A stretch of 64,000 nucleotides of DNA from Anniella stebbinsi. Lineage: Eukaryota; Chordata; Lepidosauria; Squamata; Anniellidae. Below the pieces are notes generated by a model. It ran no database searches and was not told where the DNA came from. It saw only the letters and a program-made list of their open reading frames with translations. The stretch is from positions 256,812,562 to 256,876,561 of the forward strand of contig JARDYH010000003.1 of NCBI GenBank assembly GCA_029215795.1, in the 5' to 3' direction. Shown here in pieces: positions 41,640 through 53,512 of the stretch (positions are counted from its first letter, which is position 1; each line of letters starts with the position of its first letter). The translations under genes and the position numbers were made by a program.

Positions 41640-42010
41640 AATTCATTAATTAATTTCAGGCAATTTCTATACTGCTTTCCTTTCTTTTTTTTTTTAAAAA
41701 AATGAAATAGCCAAAGTGGTCCCCAAGATATAATCATGGTAAAATATCACAGAAACCAGTCAATCAAACAATAAAGCAGTAACAAAATAACCAGGGGTAG
41801 CTGGCAATGCTCACAGTCAAGGAGATAGCCAGGCAAACACATGTGTTTTAACTTGTTGGTGGAAATACTCCACACTAGGACCGCACCTGATCTCAATGGG
41901 GAGATCAGTCCACAGGATGGGCAACACAGTAAGAAAAGGCCCTTGTCTACACCATGCCCATACACCAGCATAGTAAACACAGACCGCTTCAGAACATAGG
42001 GCCAGGGGCA
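41640..42010 (-). pseudogene. L2-type LINE 3' end with last ORF2 codons, minus strand
   Basis: On the minus strand, frames over 41747-42122 include PIEIRCGPSVEYFHQQVKTH, like the WN.LP.E.R...S...F...LKT.LF end of L2. The downstream tail follows. Frames are broken and no RT remains. Confidence 0.6.
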
Positions 42011-42055
42011 GCCTATATGGGCTGTGGGGGAGTGTGTGTGTGTGTGCATGTGTCA

Positions 42056-42270
42056 TAGTAAAGGCTGGTGTCTCTGATTTCAGTGGGGCTGTGAATCTGT
42101 TCTGGTTTTTGGCCAGTATCACCTAGAACTCTAAAAGAGCAATCCAAGGTGCTGAACCCTATCCCCAACATAGGTTCAACACCTTGGATAGCTTCTTTAT
42201 AGTTCTGTCCTATCCTGAGGAAAACCCAGAATGGATTAACAGCCCCACCAAAAGCCACCAGCCTCCATTG
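42056..42270. mobile_element. hAT-type MITE, CAATGGAGGCTGGTGGC family
   Basis: Left end TAGTAAAGGCTGGTGTCTC and right end ACCAGCCTCCATTG. Arms TCCAAGGTGCTGAACCC and GGTTCAACACCTTGG are inverted. Flanks give no clear duplication. Confidence 0.7.
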
Positions 42271-42590
42271 GCCTCTCCATTTCCCTGCAAGTTGCTTCAG
42301 GCACCCATTTTGACTAGTGTTTCCCACATAAACTGATGGCATTACTTGCTTTGTTCCCATATTCATGTTTTAAATCCATACATACAGGAGCTGAGAGAGT
42401 GGCATAGCTTGAATATGGCAGAGGGGAATGCATATACAATGGCGAAGAGTGGGAACTAGGGAGGTGAGTTGTGCTTTTTCTGAAGGATACCTGTGACCGG
42501 GAAAACAAAGACTGAGCCAAACAAACAAGCAAATGCACTTTGCTCTGAAAATTATTTCTTTCGAGTTGATGAGGGTGTTCTGATCCTTTT
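42271..42590. other. Non-coding, no recognised element
   Basis: Nothing recognised. Confidence 0.3.
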
Positions 42591-42593
42591 AAG

Positions 42594-42780
42594 AACATAA
42601 GAAGAGCCCTGATGGATCAGAACAAAGGTCCATCTAGTCCAGCACTCTGTTCACACAGTGGCCAACCAGGTGTCAACCAGGACTCACAAGCAGGACACGA
42701 GTGCAACACCACCCTCCCGCCCATGTTTCCCAGCAACTGGTTTAGATAGGCTTACTGCCTCTGATACTGCCTCATTCAAT
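42594..42780 (-). mobile_element. CR1 LINE 3' end, minus strand
   Basis: AAGAACATAAGAAGAGCCCT, CATCTAGTCCAGCACTCTGT and CACCCTCCCGCCCATG, the same block as 20598. Confidence 0.85.
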
Positions 42781-43129
42781 GACATGAAGGTCTCCCTGGC
42801 GGCTCTAGCAAGCAATCTGCTGTAAGCATGAAGCACTTGTTCAATAGAACTGCCACCAGCTCTGATGATAATGAGCCTCCCCGCACCTGGATCCCAGGTA
42901 GGTTTCCCATATGGTTGGCCCTGGATCACACACTCTGCTTACATCCCGTCACAGAACACAGAGGCATCTAGTGGTCCACTTTCGTACTGCAACAAAACAT
43001 ATTAGCACCAAAGAAAGAATAAGGTCAAGTATAAATCTATCTTCTATGTCACACGGCACGTCACACGTACAACACATTTGTTAAGTGGAAACAGGAGCTG
43101 GTTTCTGTGTTTCCCTTTGGCAGGTCCCT

Positions 43130-43162
<33 letters not shown>

Positions 43163-43962
43163 GTTAATGTCTGGGTCCTATAGAGTGTTTTCATGTGCAA
43201 GCCATAAATTGCATTTGAGGCTATTTATGGGGACATTGTTCCCATGGAAGAGAAAAAGGAAGAGAGACATCTATAATGCAAATGAATGATCTGCCCTCAT
43301 GCAGGTTACACATTCACATTAAAAGGCAATTGAAGCAACTACTATGTCATAAAATTATTTTAAGCCTCATGCATGAAAACATCCAGAAGCGATTTCTATC
43401 CAGAGATGACAAGACTCACCCAACTATCACAACCTACAATACATGTGATCCCTTTGGAGGATTTTCTATGGAGTCAGATAGGATTCCATAAATACATATG
43501 AAATAGTTATATCTTAAATGACATTTCTTATTTTATATTTTAAAATTAGTGTTAGTAGCTGAAATATATTCAGATCACTCTGTAATCTTGCACTTTGTTT
43601 AATGAACATCAGTTCTCTTGCTAGTTTTCATCCTACCACCTCCTTCTCTGTAGAGATCCTTAAATCCAAAGAGCAAGTTGGCCAATTGGGACACAAATTC
43701 AGGATACCCTGCCTTGCTACCAATAATACTAGGCAGAATCCCTTACTTGAGATCAATGCAGAGCTTTACATAGACAGAGACAGGAAAAGGGTTTAATCAG
43801 AAATTGAGCTGAGCCTCATTTGGATGCAATTTAATTACAAAATTGCTGAAAGGATTGCAATTTATTTATTTCCGAAGTTTGCAATCAGGGTGCCAGCTTT
43901 TGATTAAGGTGGAGAGGCTGCATTTGGGAAATGGGTGGGAGAATTTGGATGGATGCCAGATA
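42781..43962. other. Mostly unrecognised
   Basis: A (GGCT)n run at 43128-43158. 43300-43470 and 43800-43880 are A/T-rich without a recognised repeat. No gene. Confidence 0.35.
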
Positions 43963-44365
43963 TAGGTAGGGCCAAAACTCAGGGGTCGGCATTGTCAGGC
44001 ACTTGCCAAGAGTAGGGGAACCAATGTCAGTTTCTGGAATCTCCTGGCCCTCTGCCTCCTCTTCCATCATCATCATCATCAGCAGCAGCATCTCCTCTTT
44101 CCTTTTTTTCTCCTCATTGTCATTTCCTGTTCACCTGTCGTCTCTGAGTGAAGAAGTAGTGACAGATCCTTGAAGAAGGAGCAGTCTCTATATGTCTAAT
44201 CTTTGTCTCCCCCCCCCCCCCCGGAAGGTAGTACAAGCTGGACCTAGAGGAAGAGGCAAGCAAACGGGCAGCAGGTGGCAACAGAGCCAAGAAGAAAGGT
44301 AGGGATGCGGAACCTCCGAAATCATCTTGCCCAAAGAGCCTCCAAAACCTGGAATCAGCGGCACC
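43963..44365 (+). mobile_element. hAT-like element, CAGGGCCAGC family (Q), decayed ends
   Basis: Contains GGTCGGCATTGTCAGGCAC, (ATC)n then (AGC)n at 44065-44092, C14 at 44209-44222 and a right end CCTCCAAAACCTGGAATCAG. It aligns with 60962-61803 in reverse. No target duplication recognised. Confidence 0.55.
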
Positions 44366-44394
44366 ATCTTTAGGTGGGAAACATCCATGTCATG

Positions 44395-44645
44395 TCAGGG
44401 CACCAGATTTTGTCTGACCAACAGCTGACTCAAGACATTCTGCTCCCTGAGGCAAAGGACAAAATGGTGTTACCTCCATTCCAGGTACAAAAGCTAGCTG
44501 GAGTGGCAGTTTAATGTTTTTTCAACACGGCCAAAAGGAGAGCAACCTCCCCAACACTTGAAGGCAGCAAGCCTTGCTGCTACCTGCTTGTATCTGTCAC
44601 CTGAGGTGACTGCCTCACTCTGCCTAATGGTAGGGCTGGCCCTGT
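44395..44645. mobile_element. hAT-like element with GGTAGGGCTGGCCCTG end
   Basis: Right end TAATGGTAGGGCTGGCCCTG, preceded by GGTGACTGCCTCACTCTGCC. The left end is near CAGGGCACC. A related end is at 40445-40520. Confidence 0.5.
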
Positions 44646-44662
44646 GTGACCAACACACTCAT

Positions 44663-44785
44663 GGGAACATAAGAACTTCCTTGCTGAATCAAACTAGTTT
44701 CCACCTAGTCCAGCATTGTTTCCAAAAGTAGTCACCTAAATCCTTCTGGAAGTTTACAAGGAAAGCATGAGGACAGTGATGGTGA
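44663..44785 (-). mobile_element. CR1 LINE 3' end, minus strand, decayed
   Basis: GGGAACATAAGAACTTCC, GCTGAATCAAACTAG and CTAGTCCAGCATTG match the CR1 3' end in reverse. Confidence 0.65.
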
Positions 44786-46080
44786 ATCCGTGTGGTGTAT
44801 CCCCAGCTTGTGGCACTCAAGAAGTATGCTGCCCCTAAACATGGACATTTCCTATAACTTTAATGCATGACAAGATTTATATTCCCCATGAATGCATTGG
44901 TTGGGCAGATTCCAAAGCTATTCCCAGCAGGCAGAAATTAGCTGAAAGCACCTATGCTCCTCAAATAGCCTTCCTTGCAAGAACAATGAGCAGGAAGAAA
45001 GTACATCCCATGATTTCCCCCAGAGCATTCATAAAAATGGTGTGCACCGTACAACCCTTATTTCAACCCTTGTGCTGCATAGAATGGAGCTGTGATTTTG
45101 CTGGCCTAAGACCAGTTGCACCGGGGCTTACTCCTGAGCAGATAAGAGTGAGCTGTATTTTATATGTTTGGTGGGAAAATGTCCACATTGATAAGATTTA
45201 CATCTGTCCATGGCCCCTACCCACTCCTGCACTGTGGCCCCAAAGACCCTTCCCAAACTGGAATTTGGCCCATAGTCCCCAAAAAGTTCACCACCCCTGC
45301 CTCAGAGCATGCACCTCCCAAGTCAGGGACTGTCCATTTATCTTATGTATGGAGTCACTGAGTTCCTGACAAGTTCCATGACCTACCCAAAGTCATTTGG
45401 AAAACGGGTAACCGAGCTAGAAATAGAATGAAGGTTGTGAGGTGGCAGATCCTGGTTTCAGATATTGTGTTAACTACAGGTGCTTCTGAGGCTGAGGTAA
45501 CAAGATCCATAACCCTGGAGGGTATAGAATGGCATGTCTTCTGTGTTTCCATCTGTCAGAAGTGCCAAAAGATCAGCAAGTGGAAAGTACTGTGGAAACA
45601 TCAACCCTTACCACTCGGTAGGTTCCCCCCTCCTCACATTTTTCCTGGTTAAAGGTAGTAACAGAAAAATAAGCCCCTAAAGATGTAATGAGAGCAGCCT
45701 TGGCTTGGAGATATCAGAGGGTAAATGCAGACAGCCATTTTACCAAGTGGTAACTGAACATGTGGGGAGCTGGTTGTCCATGGAATCCACCCAATATGGG
45801 AGAGAGGAGGATTTTGTCACTCCCTCAGCTAGCCCAGAATTTTGATAGGATGCAGGGATATGGTAACATTCCCCTAACAACATGAGCAAATGGTACTGGC
45901 TGCAGGACAGCTGAGAGAAATCTCAGAGGGAAGCCACCCAGACGGGTGACAGGAAAAAGCACCCTGGAAGCAAGGACGTTGAGGAGGAGCAAGCTTGCTG
46001 AAACAGATAGGGTTAGAAGAAAGAAAATTGCAGGAGCGCTCATCTTCCTTCCTTCCCACACTTCACGATTATCCTTTTGA
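44786..46080. other. Mostly unrecognised
   Basis: 45235-45300 looks like a hAT end (AAAAAGTTCACCACCCCTG). A 168-codon frame at 44863-45369 has no recognisable motif. Otherwise nothing. Confidence 0.35.
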
Positions 46081-46082
46081 CT

Positions 46083-46210
46083 TTGAGGAAGCTCAGCGGT
46101 TAGCTTAGTCCAGATGTTTTGCATGCAGAAGTTCCACTGTACAATCCCTGGCACCTCCTATTATCAGGGAGCAGGTGAGAGGAAAGACATCTGCCTGAGA
46201 CTCCAAGGAG
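46083..46210 (+). mobile_element. tRNA-headed SINE, decayed
   Basis: AGCTCAGCGGTTAGCTTAG, TTTTGCATGCAGAAGTTCC, ACAATCCCTGGCACC and CATCTGCCTGAGACTC follow the SINE order. The B box is degraded. Confidence 0.65.
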
Positions 46211-46392
46211 TCATGGCCACAGAAAGCAGGAGTGTTGTTCAGTCCACATTTTTAAGGAAACCAACCTAATTTGCACATCCTGGATATCCTTCAGATTACA
46301 CCCTCCTCCAAATTTTAGGAGGCATACAGAATTGTATATTTTAGGCAGAAATGCATACACAGTGCCTATCATGGAACCTAAACAAGGATTTT

Positions 46393-46978
46393 GTAGAGTT
46401 GGAAAAAGGGCAGAAAAGGGCAAGTAAAATAATCAAGAGGATGGAGCAACTCCCTGATGAGGAAAAGTGACAACATCTGGGACTATTTAGCTTAATAAAA
46501 AGGCAGGTGAGAGGAGACATGATAGGGGTGTACAAAAATATGCATGGTGTGAAACAAAAGTGGATAGGGAGACATTTCTGTCCTCCCCTCATAATACTAG
46601 AATCCCTGGTCATCCCATGTAGCTGATTATTGGGAGATCCAGAACAGACAAAAGGAAATACTTCTTCAAACAACACAGCGTTAAACTATGGAATTCACTT
46701 CCGTGACATGTATTGATGGCCACCAATTTGAATGGCTATAAAGGGGGATTGGACTATCAATGGCTACTAGTCCAGATGGCTATATGCTACCTCCAGTATC
46801 AGAGGCAGTATGCCAATGTACAACAGTTGCTGGGGAACATGGGCAGGAGGGTGCTGTTTCACTCATGTCCTGCTTGTAGGTTTCCCTTGGGCAGCTGGTT
46901 GACTGCTGTGTGAACAGAATGCTGGACTAGATGGAGCCTTGGTCTGATCCAGCAGGGCACATCTTAGGTTCTTATTTT
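46393..46978 (+). mobile_element. CR1 LINE 3' end, fullest copy in the window
   Basis: Starts in ORF2-type sequence (AAAAAGGGCAGAAAAGGGCA then AGGATGGAGCAACTCCCTGA), through AGGTGAGAGGAGACATGATA, GATGGCCACCAATTTGAATG, CAGGAGGGTGCTGTTTCACT and GGACTAGATGGAGCCTTGG, to TCTTAGGTTCTTA. The ORF2 C-terminus is frame-broken. Same family as 38196-38570. Confidence 0.85.
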
Positions 46979-46999
46979 AGGGAGAAATTTACAATTTAA

Positions 47000-47532
47000 A
47001 TGTGATTTTTCATCCTTTAAGAAAATGCAGAAAATGGGAAAGAATACATGCAAAACTGACACAGGCTGTAAATAGACTGCGCCATCCATCCCTAAGTGAA
47101 AATAGACAATCCCTGGGTAGATGGAGAGGTAAGTTTATAAGTCAGCTTCCTACCTTGCTAAAGGAGCCTGTTCTCCCTCTCCCCCCTCTTGCCTCTTCTT
47201 TCTCCACCAGCAGTCAAAGTCCATACATTTCTGAGCTTGCAGTGTGATCCATGGACCATAAAAATGTGTTTGACAGGATGTGTGCATTTGAAAAATGCAC
47301 ACAAATGTGCGTTAATCAAATATGTGCTAATCAGTCATTGATGTGTTAATCAATGTGTACATTTCCAAGATGCACACAAGTGGTGTACATCCATTTGAGA
47401 AAATACACATGGATTTTCATGTGGAAAAAAAACCAAAGCACGCAATTTGATACAAACGTGAGTGGAACAAATTTCGAGATGAAATTTAGAGAATTTCGAC
47501 AAGCTCAAGATTTGCTGATTTGCACATCCCTA
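47000..47532. repeat. Dispersed repeat with 'CCATCCCTA' ends
   Basis: Two pieces: one ending CCATCCATCCCTAAG (about 47080-47095), one ending TTTGCACATCCCTA (47532). ATGTGCGTTAATC and ATGCACACAAG words are shared with 26126-26430. No coding. Confidence 0.4.
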
Positions 47533-48460
47533 GGCCTGCCCCCATGTTACTGGGCTTTGAAATTGGGGAAGAGAGATATGGCACAGGCATTAGCAGGATC
47601 AAGGTGACCATCTGAACAGGGGCACTCACTTTTGCAAGCAACCCTATTCGAATGCTTCCAAAATCCTTAACCCTCCCTGCCTTCCGCTCTCCTTTTCCTC
47701 TCCCCCCCCCCCCATCCTCTCGTTTTCCCTTCCCGGAACAGCAAATGCTCAGACGGGCAAAAAACATTCTCCTTGCTTTCTCCCCGTCTCAAATGCTTAG
47801 CTAAAGAGTCTTCCCTGAGCTGAATAGCAAGATGTAAGTGGCAGCATGGATCCGCTTGTCAGCCTGAAACCTGTACATTGTGGAAGCAAACAGAAAGACA
47901 CTGTTCCTTTCCGCAGAGAAAGCAGCATCCTGCCGTGTGCCAACACCTGATCCCCACTTTGACAATGGGGAGCAATCGCTCACATGAGCGGCCCTGTCGC
48001 TGCATCAATAGGACCACCCATCTGAGCCACCTCTCAGCAACGGCAGGAAACAAGCACGTTGCCTCGGTCTGGGATATAATGCACTGTTTCTGCTTGGTGC
48101 CTTCGTCCTGCTTTGAATTTGTCCATCTCCCACACACACCCGTTGGCTCTTGCCATGCTGTTGTTTCTTACCCCAAAAAATCCCAAGAAGACTTCTCGTA
48201 TCCTAGCAAAAGGCAACGTGTACACCTTGCCCACTCCCACTGGGCATGCAGATCTAGATGGCCGCCTTCTCTCCCCTGTCGCTTGATGAACCTCAATGAA
48301 ACCCTCGTAGCTGCTTTCCTCTGTAAGAATCTGGAATGCATTTGGGTCTCTTTCTGCTATAAGTCTATTTGCATTTTATCTTTCTTACAAGTATGCTGCT
48401 TTAAGTTTGATGCTCCTGTTTTCAAGAGAGATGACTAGTAGAGTTTTGTTTGTTTAAATA
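47533..48460. other. Unrecognised; contains a 186-codon open frame
   Basis: 47702-47713 is a C run. 47878-48438 (plus) stays open for 186 codons but has no known domain or signal. 47780-48440 shows no repeat I recognise. Confidence 0.3.

Positions 48461-48462
<2 letters not shown>

Positions 48463-48499
<37 letters not shown>
48463..48499. repeat. (GA)n microsatellite
   Basis: About 18 GA units. Confidence 0.95.
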
Positions 48500-48501
<2 letters not shown>

Positions 48502-48529
48502 CCAAATGTCTTTTGATGCAGGATGGAAA

Positions 48530-48562
48530 GACAGGCAGGCAGGCAGGCAGGCAGACAGACAG
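48530..48562. repeat. (AGGC)n/(AGAC)n microsatellite
   Basis: AGGC repeated about six times, then AGAC. Confidence 0.9.
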
Positions 48563-49359
48563 ATGTTTACAGGCATGGAACTAAGGCATGACTGGGTTGT
48601 GGCTCAATAGTAGCTGGGTGATACTGGCTTGTATTTAATGAGTTTATGGCTGTAGGGAGATTTTAAGTGGGGTTTTCCAGGCTCAAGATTTGCACTGTTA
48701 AATAGTTTGGCATGCCAACTCCCAGGGAAGAGGAAGATAGTGGGCCCTGGCCAATTTAAAGGATGACTTTCAGCTGCAGCTAAACAGATTTACAATTCAA
48801 TCCCCAACAACCAGTTTGTGGGATGCTAATAGAGGTAAGGGAGATGCAGGGATCAACACATCACACACCGTGAGACCCCAACATTGAACACTGATCCCCA
48901 ATGGCTGTGCTGCCAGGGCTGCTTCGGAGATGTCCGGCATTTGCAACTTGTTCATCTTAAATCCAGAGAACTGTAGCCCTTCCATGGCTCAGGAAAGCTA
49001 CACTGAAGATTTGGGGGACAACCTAATGACTCCTGATATGAATCACGTTATAATACCATTGTAAAAAACACCATCAACAACAGCAATTTATACGGCTTAA
49101 TATGGTTAGGAACATCAGAAGTTTTATTATACTGACTGTCAGGATTTGAAGCCCTCCTACCAAAATACCAGGTACCAAAATTTGCTGTGCAATCCATGAA
49201 GTCTTTAGTCAGTAAAAATACCTCTCCACACCTATAGCATCTGTGAAGACTAGGATCTATCCTCTAAGCCTAATTAGCCAAACAAAAGCAAGGAAGTTGC
49301 CTATCAATTAAATGGATGATTTCCCACCGTGCCTGACAGGCTTTTACTGGACTCCGCCA
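48563..49359. other. Non-coding, no recognised element
   Basis: Nothing recognised. Confidence 0.35.
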
Positions 49360-49705
49360 TCAGGGAGGGTCCTCTTGACACAACTTCTGATGTGCAGCCA
49401 GTCTGGCAGACTACCTGTCACCTCCTCTCAACTCTGCCTGTTTAAGCCTGCGGCGGACTCTGGAATCTGTCAATTCTGGTGCTCCCTCCCCCTCCGACAA
49501 AGGCTGAGTTCCCAAGCAGAGTAGGGGGAAGACAGTCTCTGAAACTGGCCTCCTGTTCAATACATTCCTGACACAATTCCTCCCTTACTCCCAGAGAGTC
49601 TTGAGGAATTTCCTCCCCCACTCTCTGTCTTGAACGAGCTTCTTCTAGCTCTGCCTCTGAGTCTGACTCAGAATCTGAAGCCAATCCAGGGAGTCTGGGC
49701 CTCAT
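49360..49705 (-). other. Acidic open frame of unknown origin, possible retroelement remnant
   Basis: The minus frame 49442-49705 reads SDSESDSEAELEEARSRQ followed by EEIPQDSLGVREELC. It is low complexity and acidic, not a known domain. The region is not a clear repeat. Could be a decayed retroelement or chance. Confidence 0.25.
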
Positions 49706-49885
49706 CTTAACACTGAGTCAGGCCCTTGGTCAATCTCACTTAGTATTGTCAACACTGACTGGCAGTGGCTCTCCAGGGTTTCAGATAGGAGTCTTTCCCA
49801 TTTGTACCTGAAGTTACCGTGGATTGAAGCTGAGGCCTTAGGCATGCAAAGCATGAGCTCCAGTGCTGAGCTGCAGCCCTTCTCT
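49706..49885 (-). mobile_element. tRNA-headed SINE, minus strand
   Basis: Minus-strand order: GCAGCTCAGCACTGGAGC (A-box-like), CTTTGCATGCC, CAATCCACGGTAAC, CCTGGAGAGCCACTGCCAGT and TTGACAATACTAAG. Nearly full length. Confidence 0.75.
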
Positions 49886-50200
49886 CTCTTCCCATGGTTT
49901 GGTGGCTTGTGTGGTTTATGTATATTATTGTTATTAGCTTGTAGCTGTGAAGGACAATGGAAACAAAAGCTTCCATGCTTCATTGGGGCAGGAAGGGAAA
50001 GGCAAAGGCGATGGTGAGAATGGGAAAGGCAAAAATAGCCAAGGAACGTGAGCAAACACAGCCACCTTTGTGTTGGGTGGAGAAAAGGAGTTAAACCTCA
50101 TTTCATTTTATTGATCGATGTTATTGCCTGGAAAACTGCCTTGGAATTTCAATGGTACTATACAACTACCACCACCATCACTACAACTAATAACAGCTGC
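49886..50200. other. Non-coding, no recognised element
   Basis: Nothing recognised. Confidence 0.3.
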
Positions 50201-50369
50201 TGCTGCTGCTGCTATTGCTGTTGTTGTTGGCTTTCATTGTTGTTTTTATTGCTATTTTATTCTGTTTATCTCTTTATTGCTTTTTAGTATTTTAACTGCT
50301 TTTATGTATTTTGTTGCTGTAAGCCACCTTGGGAAAGGCAGTCAAGAAATGATTTTAATATTTTAAACA

Positions 50370-50401
<32 letters not shown>

Positions 50402-50452
50402 TATTGGAATCAATGGGATCTAAGTGTGTTATAATAATAATAATAATAATTT
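50201..50452 (+). repeat. L2-type 3' end with (ATT)n and (AAT)n runs
   Basis: (TGC)n at about 50197-50215, then TGTAAGCCACCTTGGGAAAG and AGTCAAGAAATG, an L2-type 3' end, then (ATT)n 50371-50400 and (AAT)n 50430-50452. Confidence 0.65.
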
Positions 50453-51830
50453 CACTTGCAATTGTCAGTATAGATAAGTTATCACATTGCTCAAATCATT
50501 TATCCTCTGAACAGTCTTGCAAGGTAGGTTAAGAGAATAATCCTACGGTCCCTGAGAGAGGGTCCCAAGGACCATAGGATATTGTGGAGTCCCCCAGCCA
50601 AGGCCATAAACACTGCTACAACCTCAGGAGGGAGATTCTGAGATCCGATCCCTTCGCCCGTCTCCTCACAGTTGCCATGGAAAGAACCACAGTGCTTGCT
50701 TTCAAGGTCACACAAAAAAAGCAAGTTCTTACAGCTTTGAGGAGGGCAAAAAGGGGGTGGACAATGGGTGGGGAGAGGAGAGAAGAGGCTGGGACCAAAG
50801 TGTCCTGTGGCCTTTCCATTCAGCATCCCACTGCCCACCCCACCCCACTGCAGGTAAGTACGCAAGATGGCTCAGGGGCCCAGCAAGCAGAGGTTATTTT
50901 TATTTTTGGAGGAATGGAAAGTGAAATTGTTTCTGTCTTCCTCCCACGCTGCTGGCAACAGCCCTGTAGGTGATCAAATTTTGGGAATCTTCTGAGCTTG
51001 GATTTACCAATCTAAGGAGCTGCAATCCCACAGGATTGCACCCAAAGTCTGCCCTAGACTTCATGGCTAACTCTGGAATCCGGATCGGATCTGTCACTTT
51101 TTCTACTGTGTTCTATAGTCAGAATATTTCTGTCATCTAAAAAAGAGGGAACCAAAACAATGAACAAGACAAGATTTTCTCCCCCCCCCCCTTAGATATA
51201 GCCCATAGTGGGAGGGAGAGCTGGTGGGAAGAGAAGGGAAAACTGTCACTTTACGTTTGACATCTCTGATTCTGTCAGGGTTTGATGTTTCATCTGTTTG
51301 TTACTTCTCCTCCATCATGTGACATGAATTAATTATATTTTCCAATCATCCCCAATCAAAGAAGGAGGGACTGGTTTCTTCCTTTTTTCCTTTTTTTTTT
51401 ATTCCCTGTTTTTTCATGCTGCACTTGCCAAGGAGACAGCTGGCCCTACTATCCTGTCCTTTCCAAAAGAAGTGGGAAGAGCCGGTTTAATCTTCTTGCA
51501 AAGCAAAGAGAATAGAAAGTGATTTCTCTCCCCCCCCCCCCCCCCGTTCCCGTGCCAAGGAAGGAATCTGGCTGCTTATCCTCAAGATTATGATTATGGA
51601 TTAGCTAACCCTGAGCATGCTTCAACACAATCCATAATCAAGGCCGTGGAAGTGAGACCGTAGAATTGCCAGATTGGGGACAATCTGTACGCTTAGTACC
51701 AGCGGCCTGTGAGCTGTTCAGGTGCAGACTCTCCTGCAGGTTTGGGACTTTGGCACGCCACTGCAACTATTTGAGCATTTGAAGTGGTATATACAACACT
51801 GGATCTCGCACATGGTGGCATAGGCACCAT
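50453..51830. other. Mostly unrecognised
   Basis: Runs of C at 51181-51191 and 51530-51545. No gene or repeat recognised in about 1.4 kb. Confidence 0.35.
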
Positions 51831-52170
51831 CAGGGCTGGCGTCAAAGATAGGCATGGTTGGGCACTTGCTGAGGCCCACACACCAGCAGGGGCCCACTGA
51901 TAAAACTCCTTGGAGTTGCACCATTTTAGCCTGCTTGTTCATCTGCCTCTCCCTCTGGCCCAGGTGACGGTGATGGTGAGAAGGAGGAGCAGCAGATGCC
52001 CCTGCCATTATTGCAGATGCAATAATGAGAAAGAGGAGGAGGAGGTAACAATGACAGTGAGAAGGTAGATCATCGAGGGCAATGAGAAGGTAGACCATTG
52101 AGAAGGTAGACCATTGAGGGCAATGAGAAGGTAGACCATTGAGAAGGTAGACCATTGTGGGTGCCTTATT
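51831..52170 (+). mobile_element. hAT-like element, CAGGGCCAGC family (Q), left part with minisatellite
   Basis: Left end CAGGGCTGGCGTCAAAGATA, then GGCATGGTTGGGCACTTGCT. The right part is replaced by a minisatellite (52046-52156). Confidence 0.55.
52046..52156. repeat. Minisatellite, GAGAAGGTAGACCATT unit
   Basis: About six units of GAGAAGGTAGACCATTG, some with GAGGGCAAT between, arranged in alternating 17- and 26-base spacing. Confidence 0.85.
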
Positions 52171-52330
52171 CAATGTCCCTCAGAAACTCCAGCACCTCTG
52201 TGCCCGGGCTCATGCGCCTACCTTTCCATGTCTTGCTTCGGATATGGAAATACACGCACGCAGATTGGAGGTGGAGGTTGCTGCCATGACGTTACCCCTG
52301 CCATGTGCTGATTCCTACTCTGTGGTGAGC

Positions 52331-52586
52331 CAACACAGGCTCATGGCTCCAGTATCAGTGGGGTGCTGAATCCGCTCCAGCTTTCAGTCAGAACTCTAAT
52401 GGGGCCATCCAAGGGAATCCGCTCCGGGTTTCTGTCAGAACCAGTCAGAACTCTAAAGGAGCTATCCAAGGGAATCTGCTCTGGGCTTCGTACCTTGGAT
52501 AGTTCCATTAGAGTTCTGACTGGTTCTCACTGAAACCTGGAGTGGAATCACCTCCCCACTGACATTGGAGCCACCAGCCTCCACTG
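52331..52586. mobile_element. hAT-type MITE, CAATGGAGGCTGGTGGC family
   Basis: Left end CAGGCTCATGGCTCCAG and right end AGCCACCAGCCTCCACTG. The interior duplicates the AACTCTAAAGGAGCTATCC block. Flanks do not give a clear duplication. Confidence 0.7.
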
Positions 52587-53512
52587 CTCTTCCCAGAGGT
52601 CTGATCATTTGCAGAAGGGCTTTGAAATGAGGTAGGGGACACTTAACATTAGCCTAATAGCTATATACAGCCCTTGGTTTGCAAGCTGTCCACCCCTGAG
52701 TTAAACCCCGAGATAGTCCAAAGCAGAGATAGATGAGATGGGCTGAGATGTGAAATTCGGGTTGGTTAAGCCCCAGTATCCTTTTTCCTTTATTTTTGCC
52801 TTCTTAACAACAGCTACTGGAAGGGAAACTAATGGTAACAAGGTACAGCATTACTGTCCTGTTGCTTTAGGGGTGGAAACAATTTTATCCTAACCTCTGC
52901 CTTATCTAGGCAATCTTTCAACAAAAACATGGTGTGGAGGGTGTGGGGGGGAGAGAGAGATTATTTTCTCAAGGAACGAGAAAAGACCTGTTTTTATCAG
53001 ATCGAGGCACAGAAAGAACACTTTCATTTTTTACATGCAGATTAATTGCATACATGCCTTTTCATTTATCTCCTGTATTTGGGCGGTGGGTAGAGGGAAG
53101 CTATGAGCTACGACGTTTCTTTAATTACCCGATAGGGTTTCTGCTTGGCTGCAGTCTATTTTAAGAAGACTAACGGCTCCCTAGCTCAAGAACCTAATTA
53201 AATAATATTTTGTTTTGAACACTGGCACCCCATAACCGTACTCTCGTCTCCTGGTACATTATTCGCATGGAGAGCCGTGCAGTGTTCCTGGCTGTAAATA
53301 TTTAAAAACCATGAGTCAGTCCCATAAAGATCATAAGATTAACAAAATAATTGAGTGTGGGAGGAGGTCTGTTCATATATATCCTTCGTTTTGAAGTGGT
53401 TGGGGCAAAAGAAGCCATGGAGTTAAAAGAGTAAAGGAGGAGGAGGAGGTGGAACCATATATTCATGTATCCAATTCACAGATGGGGAAGGAGAGAGAGT
53501 ATTGGATTCTGT
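52587..53512. other. Mostly unrecognised
   Basis: A hAT-like end fragment at about 52660-52710 (GTTTGCAAGCTGTCCACCCC). 53030-53340 is A/T-rich and looks single-copy. No gene. Confidence 0.35.

Noticed and set aside
44863..45369. 168-codon open frame
   Set aside because: No recognisable motif and no splice or promoter context; treated as chance.
52046..52156. CRISPR-like array
   Set aside because: Units are directly joined or separated by repeated, not unique, spacers, in a vertebrate-type genome.
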